Source: Elmis aenea (Eukaryota > Arthropoda > Insecta > Coleoptera > Elmidae). Taken from it: a stretch of DNA of 64,000 bases. How positions within the stretch are numbered: the first letter of the stretch is position 1; the number at the start of each line of letters is the position of its first letter. Below, one piece after another: positions 51,401 to 56,320 of the stretch. The translations under genes were made by a program, and so were the position numbers. Below the pieces are notes generated by a model. That model had not been told where the DNA came from and made no database searches. It saw only the letters and a program-made list of their open reading frames with translations. Location of the stretch: NCBI GenBank assembly GCA_947652605.1, contig OX393576.1, forward strand, positions 62,162,966 through 62,226,965. Reading direction: 5' to 3'.

Positions 51401-54400
51401 TGTTGGCACGTGATACTAAAAAGTTTTTAAAAACAAAGCTTTTAGCTTATATGTATACAGCATCTAAGATTAAGATTTTTAATTAGTGACTTAAATTATA
51501 CAGTACTTACTAGTTTCACTAACATTTGGACCAATGATTGTTGGGTGTGTGTTGTGACCTCCTGAACTTTTCGTACGATCTTCGTCTGCAATATATACAA
51601 TAGGAATTTAATAATATAAAAGGATAGCGAAATTTAGTTTTCTACTCAAAGAAAATGTAGCGTTTCTGTTTTATATCTTGTCAGACAGCAAGCGACGTAA
51701 GTTGTGAGAGTTCTTTTTTCTTCCTTTTTTTTTATTGTAGATTTATTTGTAGATGCGTCAGCTTCAAAAGAGTTCTTTAACAGCATTAAGTAGTATATTA
51801 CTATTTTTAAGGTTTAAAAGCCATTAGTTGAATGTTTTTCATGGTGGATCGCTTTGTTTAAATAGCACTTTAGTAACTAATTGAAGTAAATCAAAATTTT
51901 TTAATTAAAGAAAACCATTTCTCATGTTGCTTGTAGTTTGTAGTACATTAAAATATTTTCTACATTACATTATTTATTCCTTTTAATGATGTTTTTATTA
52001 TATTGCTGCTAGCCTCAGTTCATTTCTTTATTAAAGGCTGATGTAGAATCTTTTGTGAGAATACATTTTGTTGTCCTGTTTTTAGAATTTGGTTCATTCG
52101 GGAGTTTTACCAAGTACAAAAGTTATGATTAAAATAGATTATATTTTAATATTTTATGTTCTTAGGTGAAAAGATGTTGATAACGTATAGAAGTGATGGG
52201 TAACCAGAGCTGGGTAGTACCTACTCAAATATTAACTATTTTGAATAGTATTCAAAATACTTTTTTTAGTAATCAGTATTCAGTAATCGAATACTTTTTT
52301 TTTAGTATTATTTATTCATAATCTTGGATATTTTATTAGTATTCATTATTCAATACTTTTTTAAGGTATTCAGAATACTAATAGTATTTATGAATACTGA
52401 AAGTAATCATGAATACTTTTGGTATTTATGAATCCAAAATGTACTCTCGAATACTCTATGACAGGAGTGGCTAACCTTTTTGAGAGTATGTGGGCGCAAA
52501 AAATCTTATGGGATGCTGTGAGTGCAAGGACTTTACACTTAAGCTGTCATGCCTGTCAGGAGGTTTTCTATAATTAAACAAAAATATGTGCCTATGGATA
52601 TAAGCCCTGAACATAATATATGTACCTACATGTATATTATACATACATTTTTTTGAAGACAAGACCAATGAATTTTTGTATTTTATCAAAGCAAGAAGAA
52701 AAATTAAAACCAACAAGATAAAGTAAATACTTCAAGGAAATTATTTTATTATGACTGTTGACCAATTTTAATAAACATATTTTACGGTAAGAAATTAAAA
52801 TAAATGAGACTATTCTTCGTGATGTGAAGGCTGACAGTGTATTTTTTAATTAATATTTCAAAATCTGCATTTAGAAAACTATAGCTCATGTAATTAATTG
52901 ATCAATCGTCTGTTAGACATGATCTAAATTTATTTTTAATTAATTGCATTGTCGAAAATTCAGATTCGCTTAAGTACAAGCAAAATAGATTTAATCATTA
53001 ACGCCAAAGTTTTTTTTATATATTTAGAGCCTACATAGCAATTTAGCAACATCATGTTTTAATTCTATAATTTCTTATTCTAAATGTTCTACTTTTGCTT
53101 TTATAAATTTACTTTTTGATTCAACGGAGTAATGTCAACATCGTGTAATGGATTTTCAAAGTAAAATAAAATCGATTCATAAATGTTAAATTTGCAAAAT
53201 CGTTCATTGAATTGATGAGCTAACTTCATAATATATTTAACGTATAATTTTGAATCTAATAAAATTGTTTAGCCGAAAATATTTCTAACATTTTGGGAAA
53301 ACAGCCATAGAATTTATTTAAGTTTGATTGATATCCAAAGAGTTAATTTACCTTTAAATACTTGTGCTAATAGAATCAATCATATCTACTTTTTTCCACC
53401 TTGCAGTTCAATATTTAACGGATAACATTTTATCAAATAAAAAATTAATATTGAACAAGTTTAAGCGTTTTAAAAACCGTTTGTTTGCTTCTGTCGGTCG
53501 TGGGCTTTTTACGCGGGCGCATAATAAAACGCATTTTTTTAGTTGGTATTCAGTATTCAAAATTGGTTGATTATTTGCTGATATTTAGTATTCAGTATTT
53601 AAATACTTTTTTTTGTCGATATTCAGTATTCAATATTTAAATACTTTTTCGGTATTCATACCCAGCTCTGTGGGTAACAATAAAAAATTGTACTAGTTAT
53701 CAACTGTAGAGAACTTTCATGCAGCGACCTAGCTTTTCACATCGAAATCGATTTTCCGGACGGGGAGCAAGTGCGCCCTCTACCGAAACATAGCTAGGTG
53801 GAAATTCCTCGTATCAAATTTGGCTGCCAGATGTCGGTAGCTCGCTATTGATTTTTTTCCCTCTTTTTTTGTGGCCGTTTTCTGTTAAAAAAGCAGAATC
53901 CTTTCTACAACTTTCGCGAAAAGTTGATGTAAGGCTTTAGAGATTTTACCTAAGTTTAAGAAAGTGCGCAATTAAAATACCCATTTACTTTATCAACACC
54001 TTATAGATGAATGCCCGTTTTAGCCTGATTGGATGTAATTAACACGCTACAAAGTTTTAATTACTTTCTTAACAACCTATATACCTAAAAATATTCCAAA
54101 ATTGTATTCTTTGCAAACTTACGCGATATTAAAATTGCATTTGTCTTTTGAGGCAAGATAATGAATGTATAAGTGGTAGACAGTGATTGAATTGTTTAAA
54201 AGCCCATCGACTAACGAAAGGGTTTAAATTTATCTTTTTTCGTTGTTGTCGTTTGAGCTTCGCAATGAATTAGCTAATTTAATTATTTGGAACATGACTG
54301 ATGCTAATTGGACTCGTAACAGGTTTATGGAACTCGACATTTGATTGCCTAATTTTCAAATAATATCGATTTAATAAATGCGAAACATATTTAACAGTTT

Positions 54401-56193
54401 TTAATCAATTCTTACAATTTTTTTCAATTTTTTTAAAGATTTGGCCAGGTATGTTTTAGTTTAAAAATAATGCATTAGCAAATTTTCCATTTATACTTGC
54501 TACAACAGAACTAATAAAATATTCCAATGAATCATCCAACTAAATTAAAAAATGTTAATGTTTAAGACAAAATAAAATTATTTTATGCTCATCAATTTTA
54601 AATGCTGTTGTGTTTTTATACCGTATTTCGTTTAAGGATAAAATGGAATGAATTACCCTGCAAATAACAAATTTACAACATACTATTTAATGTTTGTTAG
54701 GGTTATTTAAATGATTCATTTTGTTTATAAATGTATGTTATATTATATACAAGCTCAAATAAAAATAACTTTTTATGAATTAATGTTTGTTTGTTTCTTA
54801 TTTACAAAACATTAATAAATATACTTTATCAAAAAAACAAAAATTTTTAATGGACCTAATTTATGTTACCTAGATGAATTAATCAAATATTTCATGCATT
54901 TTATTTATTTAATGCAATGTATTTGTATTTTTTTGCACCCATTGTAAATATTAATATTATATGTAATAAAATATTGCCATAAAAGTAATATGTGCTTAAA
55001 ACTTTTGATTAATAAATCATTTTCACCCCGTTGTGGGAATAAATTAGATTTCACACAATATCTATTGTTTCTACCGATTAGATTTATGAGAATTGTTAAT
55101 TTTTATGTTTCGCAACGTTCAAATATACGCTTACACTTCTAGAGCTATATGTAAGCGAATCGGAAAGGGGCTTAAAGCTTCATCACAGAGCACAAATCTA
55201 ATTAGAATATTGATAAAAAATTAATAGAGCAGAGAAAAATTACTTTTTTTCGCTGGAGACGTCTTGCAATTTTAAATAATACGCCGAGGAAATAAAAAGA
55301 CTGAAAAATCTACGCTGCTAAAGAAAAGAATGAATACTTGAATTTGCGCATAGGTTCAAGGGGATGTTTCCGAGATACCAAATTAAAAAAATAATAATTA
55401 CACATAACATTTTTTACGCTTTTAAAATTATACGTAAAAATTTTTTATTACATTTTCTGTTGTATACTGAAGTTGGTACAGTTTTTGAATTAATTCGGCT
55501 TTATTGCGAATTTTTAAACAGTAAACAGCGGAATACAATAGCAAATTTAATGGACTTATCATAAATCGTTTGGCAGTGTCTCTGTTGGGAAAAATACGTA
55601 ACGTTTTTTTATTGCTGGGTATTTATTAATTCCCACAAAATCATTAATTAGTAAGAACTTTTAAATTTAAGAAACCTAAATACGTTCTTAAGTCTTTGTT
55701 AATTTTTTTTTACAAATTTTATTGATCATTTAAAAGAAGAATAAGGCTTAACATATATTTGAACCTCCAAATCAACATTTAAAGTTTTTGAGACTAGAAA
55801 CCTGGATGAGCTTTTAAACAAATTAGTGTCTACAATTTTCTAATTTAGCAAAAGGTGAATAAATCTACACAACAAATTAAGTCAGTTAAAAGATTTTTGC
55901 CAATTTTTTTTGACGAGAACGTTTAATTATCTATTGAGCTCGAAAACTAAGATTATCCCTTAACTATTGTATGAAAAACTTTACCTATTGAGTTCTCGTC
56001 CATTGATTGGAACTGAAAACTAGCTTTAAAGCCTTGTCCTGGCCAATCTGAATTAGCTATAAAGTCTACAAAAAGATCAGATCCTGTAGAAAGTACTTCT
56101 AATTCGTTTCCTTCATTACACAGAAGTCTAATTGCAGGATCAGAAGGGGTTTTACCATCGTGAACTCGGATTATATCAGCTCGATTGAGGCAA
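12435..56193 (-). CDS. Multi-CUB-domain protein, suppressor-of-lurcher-1-like (5' incomplete)
   Basis: Extracellular or membrane-tethered CUB protein; in worms and probably insects SOL-1-type proteins are auxiliary to glutamate receptors (known family role, not shown here). Minus-strand exons: 55985-56193, 51511-51585, 16046-16232, 13749-13939, 13483-13690, 12914-13164, 12435-12493. Phases join exactly across all six introns, about 392 residues to the stop. Content in order: second half of a CUB domain (ADIIRVHDGKTPSDPA), a linker with an NVS glycosylation site, CUB (SPAYPAPYPARTTCRYEF), CUB (SPNYPGFYPRDTECHYFF), and a short tail ending in IITIWILLALRICM. Signal peptide and first half-CUB were not found. 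One intron is 35 kb and filled with transposons. Confidence 0.85.
12914..13690 (-). CDS. CUB gene exons 13483-13690 and 12914-13164 (last CUB domain)
   Basis: The two exons encode one complete CUB domain: SPNYPGFYPRDTECHYFF, LHFNYFDVEG, then CEAKSASDYVEFSNF, YCGQ, FRVTFRSNDRLDGTGFNA. Four cysteines sit at the family positions. The 318-bp intron splits the domain after the aspartate of FDVEG, the same place where the first CUB exon (55985-56193) begins its half-domain, which suggests a repeated exon unit. Confidence 0.85.
13749..16232 (-). CDS. CUB gene exons 16046-16232 and 13749-13939 (middle CUB domain)
   Basis: They encode CDAVYVSDTIKNGT, SPAYPAPYPARTTCRYEF, IVFQDFNLYHP, then CDNQDSLMAFVHIDGRM, a cysteine pair and FHGLLASRYSRGFKATFSF: a full CUB domain. 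The intron between them (13940-16045) carries a pogo-like transposon at 14034-15285. The next intron, 13691-13748, is only 58 bases, in sharp contrast to the 35-kb intron upstream. Confidence 0.85.
14034..15285. mobile_element. Pogo/Tigger-like DNA transposon, internally degraded
   Basis: Terminal inverted repeats GGGTAAACCAGGGTGAGATGG and its imperfect complement end at 14034 and 15285, flanked by TA (14032-14033, 15286-15287). The motif AGATGGTGA or its complement recurs near both ends (about 14049, 14220, 14266, 14930, 14956, 15262), like subterminal transposase binding sites. The interior holds the C-terminal part of a transposase on the minus strand. It lies in a CUB-gene intron. Confidence 0.8.
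14314..14902 (-). pseudogene. C-terminal remnant of a pogo/Tigger-type transposase
   Basis: Two overlapping minus-strand frames (14591-14902, then 14314-14616) read on in different phases, so a frameshift separates them. The first has the PRPGYSKTVEGSFSNLTSDD linker and a helical segment typical of the region after the DDE domain. The second has an acidic stretch, then a cysteine/histidine cluster (CAYGCGEEY, WLLCLICKHWMHEDC, CHLCG) like the PHD-like finger at the end of many insect pogo-type transposases. The catalytic DDE domain is absent. Non-autonomous. Confidence 0.7.
15286..16045. other. Remainder of the CUB-gene intron
   Basis: AT-rich. A 63-codon minus-strand frame at 15472-15663 has no recognised domain. 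Nothing else supported. Confidence 0.4.
16542..17447. mobile_element. Family-A palindromic element, copy 1 (906 bp)
   Basis: Starts CAGGGTGTTTCTTAAATATT and ends with its complement, flanked by TA on both sides (16540-16541, 17448-17449). The arms are about 0.3-0.4 kb and inverted, sharing blocks CTCCTTTCGGAGTTACACTC, CCCATAGTAATATTTTTAAT and the GGTCGCACTTTTCAG region. The centre carries CGCCCGTCAATTCTACCC. No open frame; it behaves as a fold-back MITE with Tc1/mariner-type TA target. Confidence 0.85.
17450..18259. other. Intronic AT-rich sequence
   Basis: No gene or repeat recognised. Confidence 0.4.
18260..18312. repeat. 12-bp tandem repeat
   Basis: About 4.5 perfect copies of TTATATCATTAA. 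The 61-codon minus-strand frame across it (repeated Ile-Ile-Asn-Asp) is a by-product of the repeat. Confidence 0.9.
18313..19602. other. Intronic AT-rich sequence
   Basis: Nothing supported. GGGTTTAGG/AGGGTGTTAG-type phrases near 18915-18955 are not an array. Confidence 0.4.
19603..20517. mobile_element. Mariner-like element remnant
   Basis: Inverted ends AAAAAGTCTGCAACAA at about 19607 and its complement near 20500 enclose about 0.9 kb. The interior encodes a decayed transposase on the minus strand (see 19800-20312). Confidence 0.6.
19800..20312 (-). pseudogene. Decayed mariner-type transposase, helix-turn-helix part
   Basis: From ATG at 20312 the minus strand reads MADKLTLVEKAELVLICGDY, then an REAALIFNERHPDK segment: an N-terminal helix-turn-helix of the type found in insect mariner-like and related transposases. 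Stops and frame changes follow. Further fragments (PVQRILKHNKYHP, RFEFCCWV) are the second helix-turn-helix and the start of the DDE region. Catalytic residues are missing. Confidence 0.6.
20590..20712. repeat. Inverted duplicate of part of the mariner remnant
   Basis: This matches the complement of about 19680-19830 (shared CACTTTACTTTTGCGAATAT, and AAATCTAG with GTCCTATGAC). It lies outside the right terminal repeat, so the locus is more complex than one element: either a second, truncated copy in inverse orientation or a rearrangement. Confidence 0.6.
20824..20917. mobile_element. Possible piggyBac-like MITE (94 bp)
   Basis: TTAA then CCC at the left (20820-20826) and GGG then TTAA at the right (20915-20921) is the piggyBac arrangement. 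The rightmost bases, read on the minus strand, begin CCCTTTCACTATCGGG. Terminal repeats are too short to be conclusive. A related phrase (CTACCGGGTAATTT, then GGACAG) appears near 50430. Confidence 0.4.
20922..21748. other. Intronic sequence
   Basis: No gene recognised. 21410-21640 has more CpG than its surroundings but no supported frame. Confidence 0.4.
21749..23151. mobile_element. Family-B palindromic element, copy 1, interrupted
   Basis: The left end CAGGGTGGTCCATATAGAAG (TA at 21747-21748) is mirrored by CTTCTATGTGGACCATCC ending at 23151 (TA at 23152-23153). Arms share CCACTATTGGGAT and CGTAAA-GGCAAGAGCTACAA. Compared with the compact 779-bp copy at 48747, the left arm contains an inserted family-C element (21844-22530) and lacks roughly 60 bases of arm at that junction. 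Confidence 0.8.
21844..22530. mobile_element. Family-C fold-back element, copy 1
   Basis: Nearly a complete palindrome of two arms of about 340 bases, ends GGAAGGGTCACGATA and complement. Shares TTAGAATCTGATCAAGGCTG and GGCCATGAAATCGTC-type blocks with the copy at 28899-29604. Inserted in family B. Open frames across it are palindrome by-products. Confidence 0.8.
23156..24216. mobile_element. Family-A palindromic element, copy 2 (1061 bp)
   Basis: CAGGGTGTTTCGTGAAAATT to its complement ending CACCCTG at 24216, with TA on the right and AA on the left. Arms match copy 1. The central region holds GACGGGCGTTTTAGCGTTGT and the complementary ACACCCGTCAATATTACCC. It sits four bases from the end of the family-B copy, so the two families lie almost end to end. 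Confidence 0.85.
24217..25160. other. Intronic sequence between family-A and family-D elements
   Basis: A 92-codon plus-strand frame at 24379-24657 has no recognised domain; its part around GAAACCGCTAAAGATATTTT resembles a family-C phrase, so it is probably a repeat fragment. Nothing else supported. Confidence 0.35.
25161..26244. mobile_element. Family-D palindromic element (1084 bp)
   Basis: Left end CAGGGTGGCCATAATCT is mirrored by AGATTATGGTTACTCTG at 26244, TA on both sides. Inner inverted blocks: AACCATAGCTACCTATG near 25200 with CATAGCCAACTATGG near 25903, and AATAAGTCATCTGTTTTATT on both arms. No transposase frame. Confidence 0.7.
26245..28301. other. Long AT-rich intronic stretch
   Basis: No gene or clear repeat. 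A lone CACTCTGTATA near 26380 resembles a CAGGGTG-type end without a partner. Confidence 0.4.
28302..28498 (+). other. CpG-rich exon-like block
   Basis: A 197-base island rich in CpG is bounded on the plus strand by a good acceptor (TTTACTTTCAG) and donor (GTAAGTTTG). In one phase it reads about 40 codons (SNKSYAPLFKSARDVL...) before TAG. It may be a non-coding or terminal exon of an unidentified plus-strand transcript. No family recognised. Confidence 0.35.
28899..29604. mobile_element. Family-C fold-back element, copy 2
   Basis: Palindrome with ends AGGGAGGGTCACGATA and complement (TATCGTGACCTTCCCT). Arms carry ATCTGATCAAGGCTGTG, GACCGTTTCCTTCGGAAAAA and AATTTTAGCGATCGCGTTG with their complements. 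It is not inside family B here, which shows that C is an independent unit. The two 90-105-codon frames across it are by-products. Confidence 0.85.
29605..30789. other. Intronic sequence
   Basis: Nothing supported. Confidence 0.4.
30790..31510. repeat. Interspersed repeat interrupted by a MITE
   Basis: Outside the insertion at 30827-31159 this matches 47626-47890: ACTAATGTAAATGACTCTTA, ACCGTACAGC, GTTATAACGCACGGTAAGCA, ATCGTAGGTATTATGTGATC and AATTACGCACTCGTGGAAA. The phrase GCATAGTAAGTG followed by an ACGG-AAGCAAAA block occurs twice within it (about 31170 and 31270), so the repeat also has an internal duplication. Class unknown. Confidence 0.75.
30827..31159. mobile_element. 333-bp MITE with TTA target duplication
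   Basis: Ends AGCTGCGTTCACATAG and complement, with about 45-base inverted repeats (AGTATTGTATTGTATTGCAG on the left). TTA flanks both sides (30824-30826, 31160-31162), as in PIF/Harbinger elements. The paralogous repeat at 47658-47660 has a single TTA and no insert, confirming both borders. Confidence 0.9.
31511..32745. other. Intronic sequence
   Basis: No gene recognised. 32200-32280 has a TTATAAATTA and a CACAGTCAGC phrase about 35 bases apart, promoter-like in spacing but unsupported otherwise. Confidence 0.35.
32746..34086. mobile_element. hAT-type element (1341 bp)
   Basis: Inverted ends TAGGGTTTCTGAAAAACCG and the complement TTTCAGAAACCCTA. AAGGACTC before and AAGGACTG after match at 7 of 8 positions, the 8-bp duplication of hAT transposons. 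Subterminal regions are packed with CGGTTTT/AAAACCG phrases. The interior carries a decayed minus-strand frame. Confidence 0.8.
33300..33690 (-). pseudogene. hAT transposase remnant
   Basis: On the minus strand one frame reads SAAVEALNRCDSNTFTAYGV, then KDLLKNIKERMNTRENLELT with QDPKNRI, and beyond a stop another stretch with SNEEELEELSRTNKRLLKEE. The composition and placement inside hAT ends fit the C-terminal half of a hAT transposase. No complete frame remains. Confidence 0.55.
34165..34184. repeat. 20-bp perfect palindrome
   Basis: AAACCGGTTTAAACCGGTTT is its own complement and also a tandem pair of AAACCGGTTT. It lies just outside the hAT element in a region of AACGAAA phrases, so it may belong to a related element end. 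Confidence 0.85.
34306..34434. repeat. Minisatellite, GAAGAATTGTGGGC-type unit
   Basis: About nine copies of a 13-16-base unit (GCGAAGAATTGTGG and variants) in tandem. Confidence 0.85.
34435..35529. other. Intronic sequence
   Basis: No gene recognised; a 60-codon minus-strand frame near 34522-34704 is unsupported. Confidence 0.4.
36226..36464. mobile_element. 239-bp hAT-type MITE
   Basis: CAGCGTTTCTCAAACTTTT and the complement AAATTGAGAAACGCTG bound 239 bases. Flanks CTCTATAT and TTCTACAT match at 6 of 8. CGCGACCCAA recurs in both halves. Nested in the larger hAT-type unit. Confidence 0.7.
36546..36767 (-). repeat. 3' LTR of the BEL element
   Basis: 222 bp, read by eye as the same sequence as the other LTR. 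Internal partial duplication TACATACAAAATATAACT / TACATACAAATATAACT and repeated GCGGCATC. Confidence 0.95.
36852..42002 (-). CDS. BEL/Pao Gag-Pol polyprotein, 1716 residues
   Basis: One open frame with gag and pol fused, as usual in BEL/Pao. Approximate order: coiled N-terminus; DUF1759-type gag around 120-260; CCHC-like knuckles near 339-405 (CNFCKNNHFIYQC, then CVNC and CRKC); aspartic protease near 454 (LLDAGSQ); reverse transcriptase about 690-930 with FYMDDV at about 862-867; RNase H starting near HGFCDAS; integrase zinc motif from about 1352 (HLGVQG, CIVCYK); catalytic core with DYCGP, YSDNATNF and GGLWEAAV near 1417-1540; C-terminal DUF5641-like part. All key residues seen are present. 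Function: self-encoded particle formation, reverse transcription and integration of the element. Confidence 0.96.
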   Translation of the reverse strand: MAELKKLINKRTQLKGQITRFKTYVLNYDEPNLIQLEFRLSKADAVLEEFNTVQLAIENLDDSETTNQERESFENAYFEVMSTAKQYIANQNQIQTDHLTTVGGNNHSGEFNFGSGNVKLPTINLPIFNGSYDQWLLFYDTFNTLIHSNVTIANIEKFHYLRSTLKGEASNVIQALETSADNYTVAWQLLKKRFGNKRLIINSHVKALFNLPTIVKQSHADLRLLLDSVSKHLQVLKVLNQPTDQWDTLLIYMIANKFDAITRKEWETVVGGTSHDLMPSITQLLEFLTNKCQILELIDQNYKSKQETFKPFYNKKPELLKPTYNSKTEKSVSLTSIDQQMCNFCKNNHFIYQCEAFLKLPIKERLQEVKKLKLCVNCLRNNHQSYQCRSGLCRKCNKHHNTLLHLTRSDTEETIEAQTSSTVTNHCSENSSVLLSTVIVHINNQKNQPIAYRALLDAGSQSNFITEAACKKLDLTLTPIALPVMGINQTSINVKYSTEVMIKSTNSTFTSKIKCLVLPKICNYLPTCTIDISKFKLPDNIILADPKFNLSSKVDILIGAELFWNILCVGQTKASANHPLLQKTRLGWVVAGRVDLVSNQSFCHLATITTDLNQQIERFWQVEEVPEEKLYALEELQCEQHFIENYSRDPSGRFIVRLPFKDKGLQLGDSKQTARKRFSYLERKFKFNPSLKERYVQFMQQYEHLNHMSLIPSNQVEDTSDVVYYLPHHAVLKEDSLTTKLRVVFDGSAKTTNGVSLNDNLLVGATIQDDLFDIIIRFRSHHYVLTADIAMMYRQIKINENDVNLQRICWRTNEDQPIRHYTLNTVTYGTSCAPFLATRCLKQLAMENGHEFPLAEHVLKRDFYMDDVLTGTNSKHEAIELQLQLTQLLYKARFELRKWRSNDEQILEHLTNNSTSDTLMTLNKDEPLKTLGLLWNCHADILLYQVRAKVTEHVKITKRNILSKIAQIFDPLGLIGPVTTKAKIIMQQLWQLKIEWDDSVPQDIETLWTKYYQGMTVLNDLKIPRNINQGNNEDQFDLHGFCDASQMAYGACIYVRSSNAFGQINLQLICSKSRVAPLKCVSLPRLELNGALLLSKLTAKVQGALSQKIKNIYLWTDSTIVLAWIRSSSHNWKTFVANRVTEIQNNTNINNWNHVDSGSNPADLISRGCFPDHLIHSNIWWHGPDWLRQTDEHWPKLTINNSEIIPEKRKLTTTTLETITIQEFDLFNKFSSVTRLRRVTAYILRFINNCRTASPKFTGMLSVDELNKATACLVKLTQGEFVRDIQYLKSHGCVHKRSNLLSLTPFLDKDDILRVGGRLKNAKISFDKKYPILLPAKHKFTELIISYEHVKQLHLGVQGTLASVRNQYWPISGKTITKTILKKCIVCYKARPDDITQLMGNLPTTRIVPARPFLNTGVDYCGPIYLHEGSRRTKKIMKAYIAVFICFATKAIHIELVGDLTTEAFMAALKRFISRRGKILNIYSDNATNFIGAKTELTELPKLFSNKKHQIKLCNTLSLDNITWHNIPARSPHFGGLWEAAVKSVKHHLIRITNNQTFKYEEAYTLITQIESILNSRPLCQLSPDPNDLSVLTPAHFLIGESLTHNIDPDYKEVPMNRLSRWQLIQQCSQHFWQRWSTEYINNLQQKTKWKVECANVKVGDLVLLKENNVPPLRWVTGRITQVHPGSDQLTRAVTVKTNSGVFNRAITRITVLPVN
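42146..42162 (-). other. Candidate primer-binding site of the BEL element
   Basis: Minus-strand TGGTCCTTCGATCCAAG follows the 5' LTR after TTAC. It is complementary to a tRNA 3' end finishing CCA; the tRNA was not identified. A GATCC/GGATC phrase repeats nearby. Confidence 0.5.
42167..42388 (-). repeat. 5' LTR of the BEL element
   Basis: 222 bp, no difference seen from the 3' LTR. Contains the element promoter by family rule. Confidence 0.95.
42506..43441. other. Intronic sequence
   Basis: No gene. An unpaired GCACCCTGTATA at about 43390 looks like the right end of another CAGGGTG-type element whose left end I could not place. Confidence 0.35.
43442..44348 (+). mobile_element. Tc1/mariner-type transposon with internal deletion (907 bp)
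   Basis: Terminal repeats carry GTTCCAATAAGACGGAAAGA, then TGTTAA, at both ends (left from 43442, right complement to 44348), with TA on each side. The interior encodes the two ends of a transposase in plus orientation with its middle missing. Confidence 0.85.
43579..44270 (+). pseudogene. Transposase N- and C-terminal parts, catalytic centre deleted
   Basis: Plus-strand pieces: RVKVIEAYYENG, stop, then NALRALRDIFGQHNRLTESA and QTGSVTDVKTP (helix-turn-helix domain), RENVAESPDTSIRHRTQEL, a short LKPADHLKRLTFADWMQE, then directly INWPPRPCDLTPLDFFLW, SKVYANKP and a C-terminal helix with GEIEEQLCRDVI. The first two catalytic aspartates should lie between FADWMQE and INWPPRP and are absent. Several frame changes. 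Dead, but movable in trans if ends are recognised. Confidence 0.75.
44349..47625. other. Long intronic AT-rich stretch
   Basis: No gene. Near 45713-45775, CAGTGATGTAAAATTACCG followed by repeated GGTAAATT/AATTTACC phrases resembles a hAT-type end, but no partner end was found. A 68-codon plus-strand frame at 46549-46755 has no recognised domain. Confidence 0.4.
47626..47890. repeat. Second copy of the 31-kb interspersed repeat (empty site)
   Basis: Matches 30790-30826 joined to 31160-31480. Across 47651-47668 the sequence runs ATGACTCTTACCGTACAG without interruption, the pre-insertion state of the MITE at 30827-31159. Confidence 0.85.
47891..48746. other. Intronic sequence
   Basis: Nothing supported. 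Confidence 0.4.
48747..49525. mobile_element. Family-B palindromic element, copy 2 (779 bp, complete)
   Basis: CAGGGTGGTCCACATAAATA to its complement, TA on both sides (48745-48746, 49526-49527). Nearly the whole length is two inverted arms meeting near a TAGTTGGCTATG centre at about 49090. No coding frame. Confidence 0.9.
49526..51510. other. Intronic sequence
   Basis: No gene. 50398-50465 has a phrase like the piggyBac-type end at 20824-20917. Confidence 0.4.
51511..51585 (-). CDS. CUB gene linker exon
   Basis: 75 bases with good acceptor and donor; phase fits both neighbours. It encodes a polar linker (DEDRTKSSGGHNTHP, then IIGPNVSET) with one N-glycosylation sequon, between the first and second CUB domains. 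Confidence 0.8.
51586..52204. other. Intronic sequence
   Basis: Nothing supported. Confidence 0.4.
52205..53670. mobile_element. hAT-type element with exact 8-bp duplication (1466 bp)
   Basis: CAGAGCTGGGTA and TACCCAGCTCTG are its ends, and TGGGTAAC occurs exactly at 52197-52204 and 53671-53678. Both subterminal zones are dense in GAATACT/AGTATTC phrases. The interior differs in character and carries a minus-strand coding remnant. Confidence 0.9.
52850..53230 (-). pseudogene. Decayed transposase-like frame inside the hAT element
   Basis: One minus-strand stretch reads KLAHQFNERFCKFNIYESIL, then YFENPLHDVD and TPLNQKV before a stop. This resembles the region of hAT-derived GTF2IRD2/ZMYM-like proteins that follows the catalytic domain. 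A second end-like phrase (ACAGGAGTGGCTAACC near 52461) suggests an older nested element. Confidence 0.4.
53679..55984. other. Intronic sequence
   Basis: AT-rich, no gene or repeat recognised. Confidence 0.4.
55985..56193 (-). CDS. CUB gene, most 5' exon identified (half CUB domain)
   Basis: 209 bases between TTTGTTTCAG and GTAAAG. It encodes the second half of a CUB domain: CLNRADIIRVHDG, LLCNEGNELEVLSTGSDLF, NSDWPGQGFKASFQF. It starts with one base of a split codon, so at least one upstream exon (first half-domain, signal peptide) must exist above 56193; I could not find it before the window end. Confidence 0.8.
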
Positions 56194-56320
56194 CTGAAAC
56201 AAATCAAAACAAATAATTTATAAATTAATTATTTATGGGTGAAAACTATATTTGTTATGTTCATATTGTTGCAGTGTTATACTCGTAATATGCATAGATG
56301 ATATCGATTGCATTACGTAA

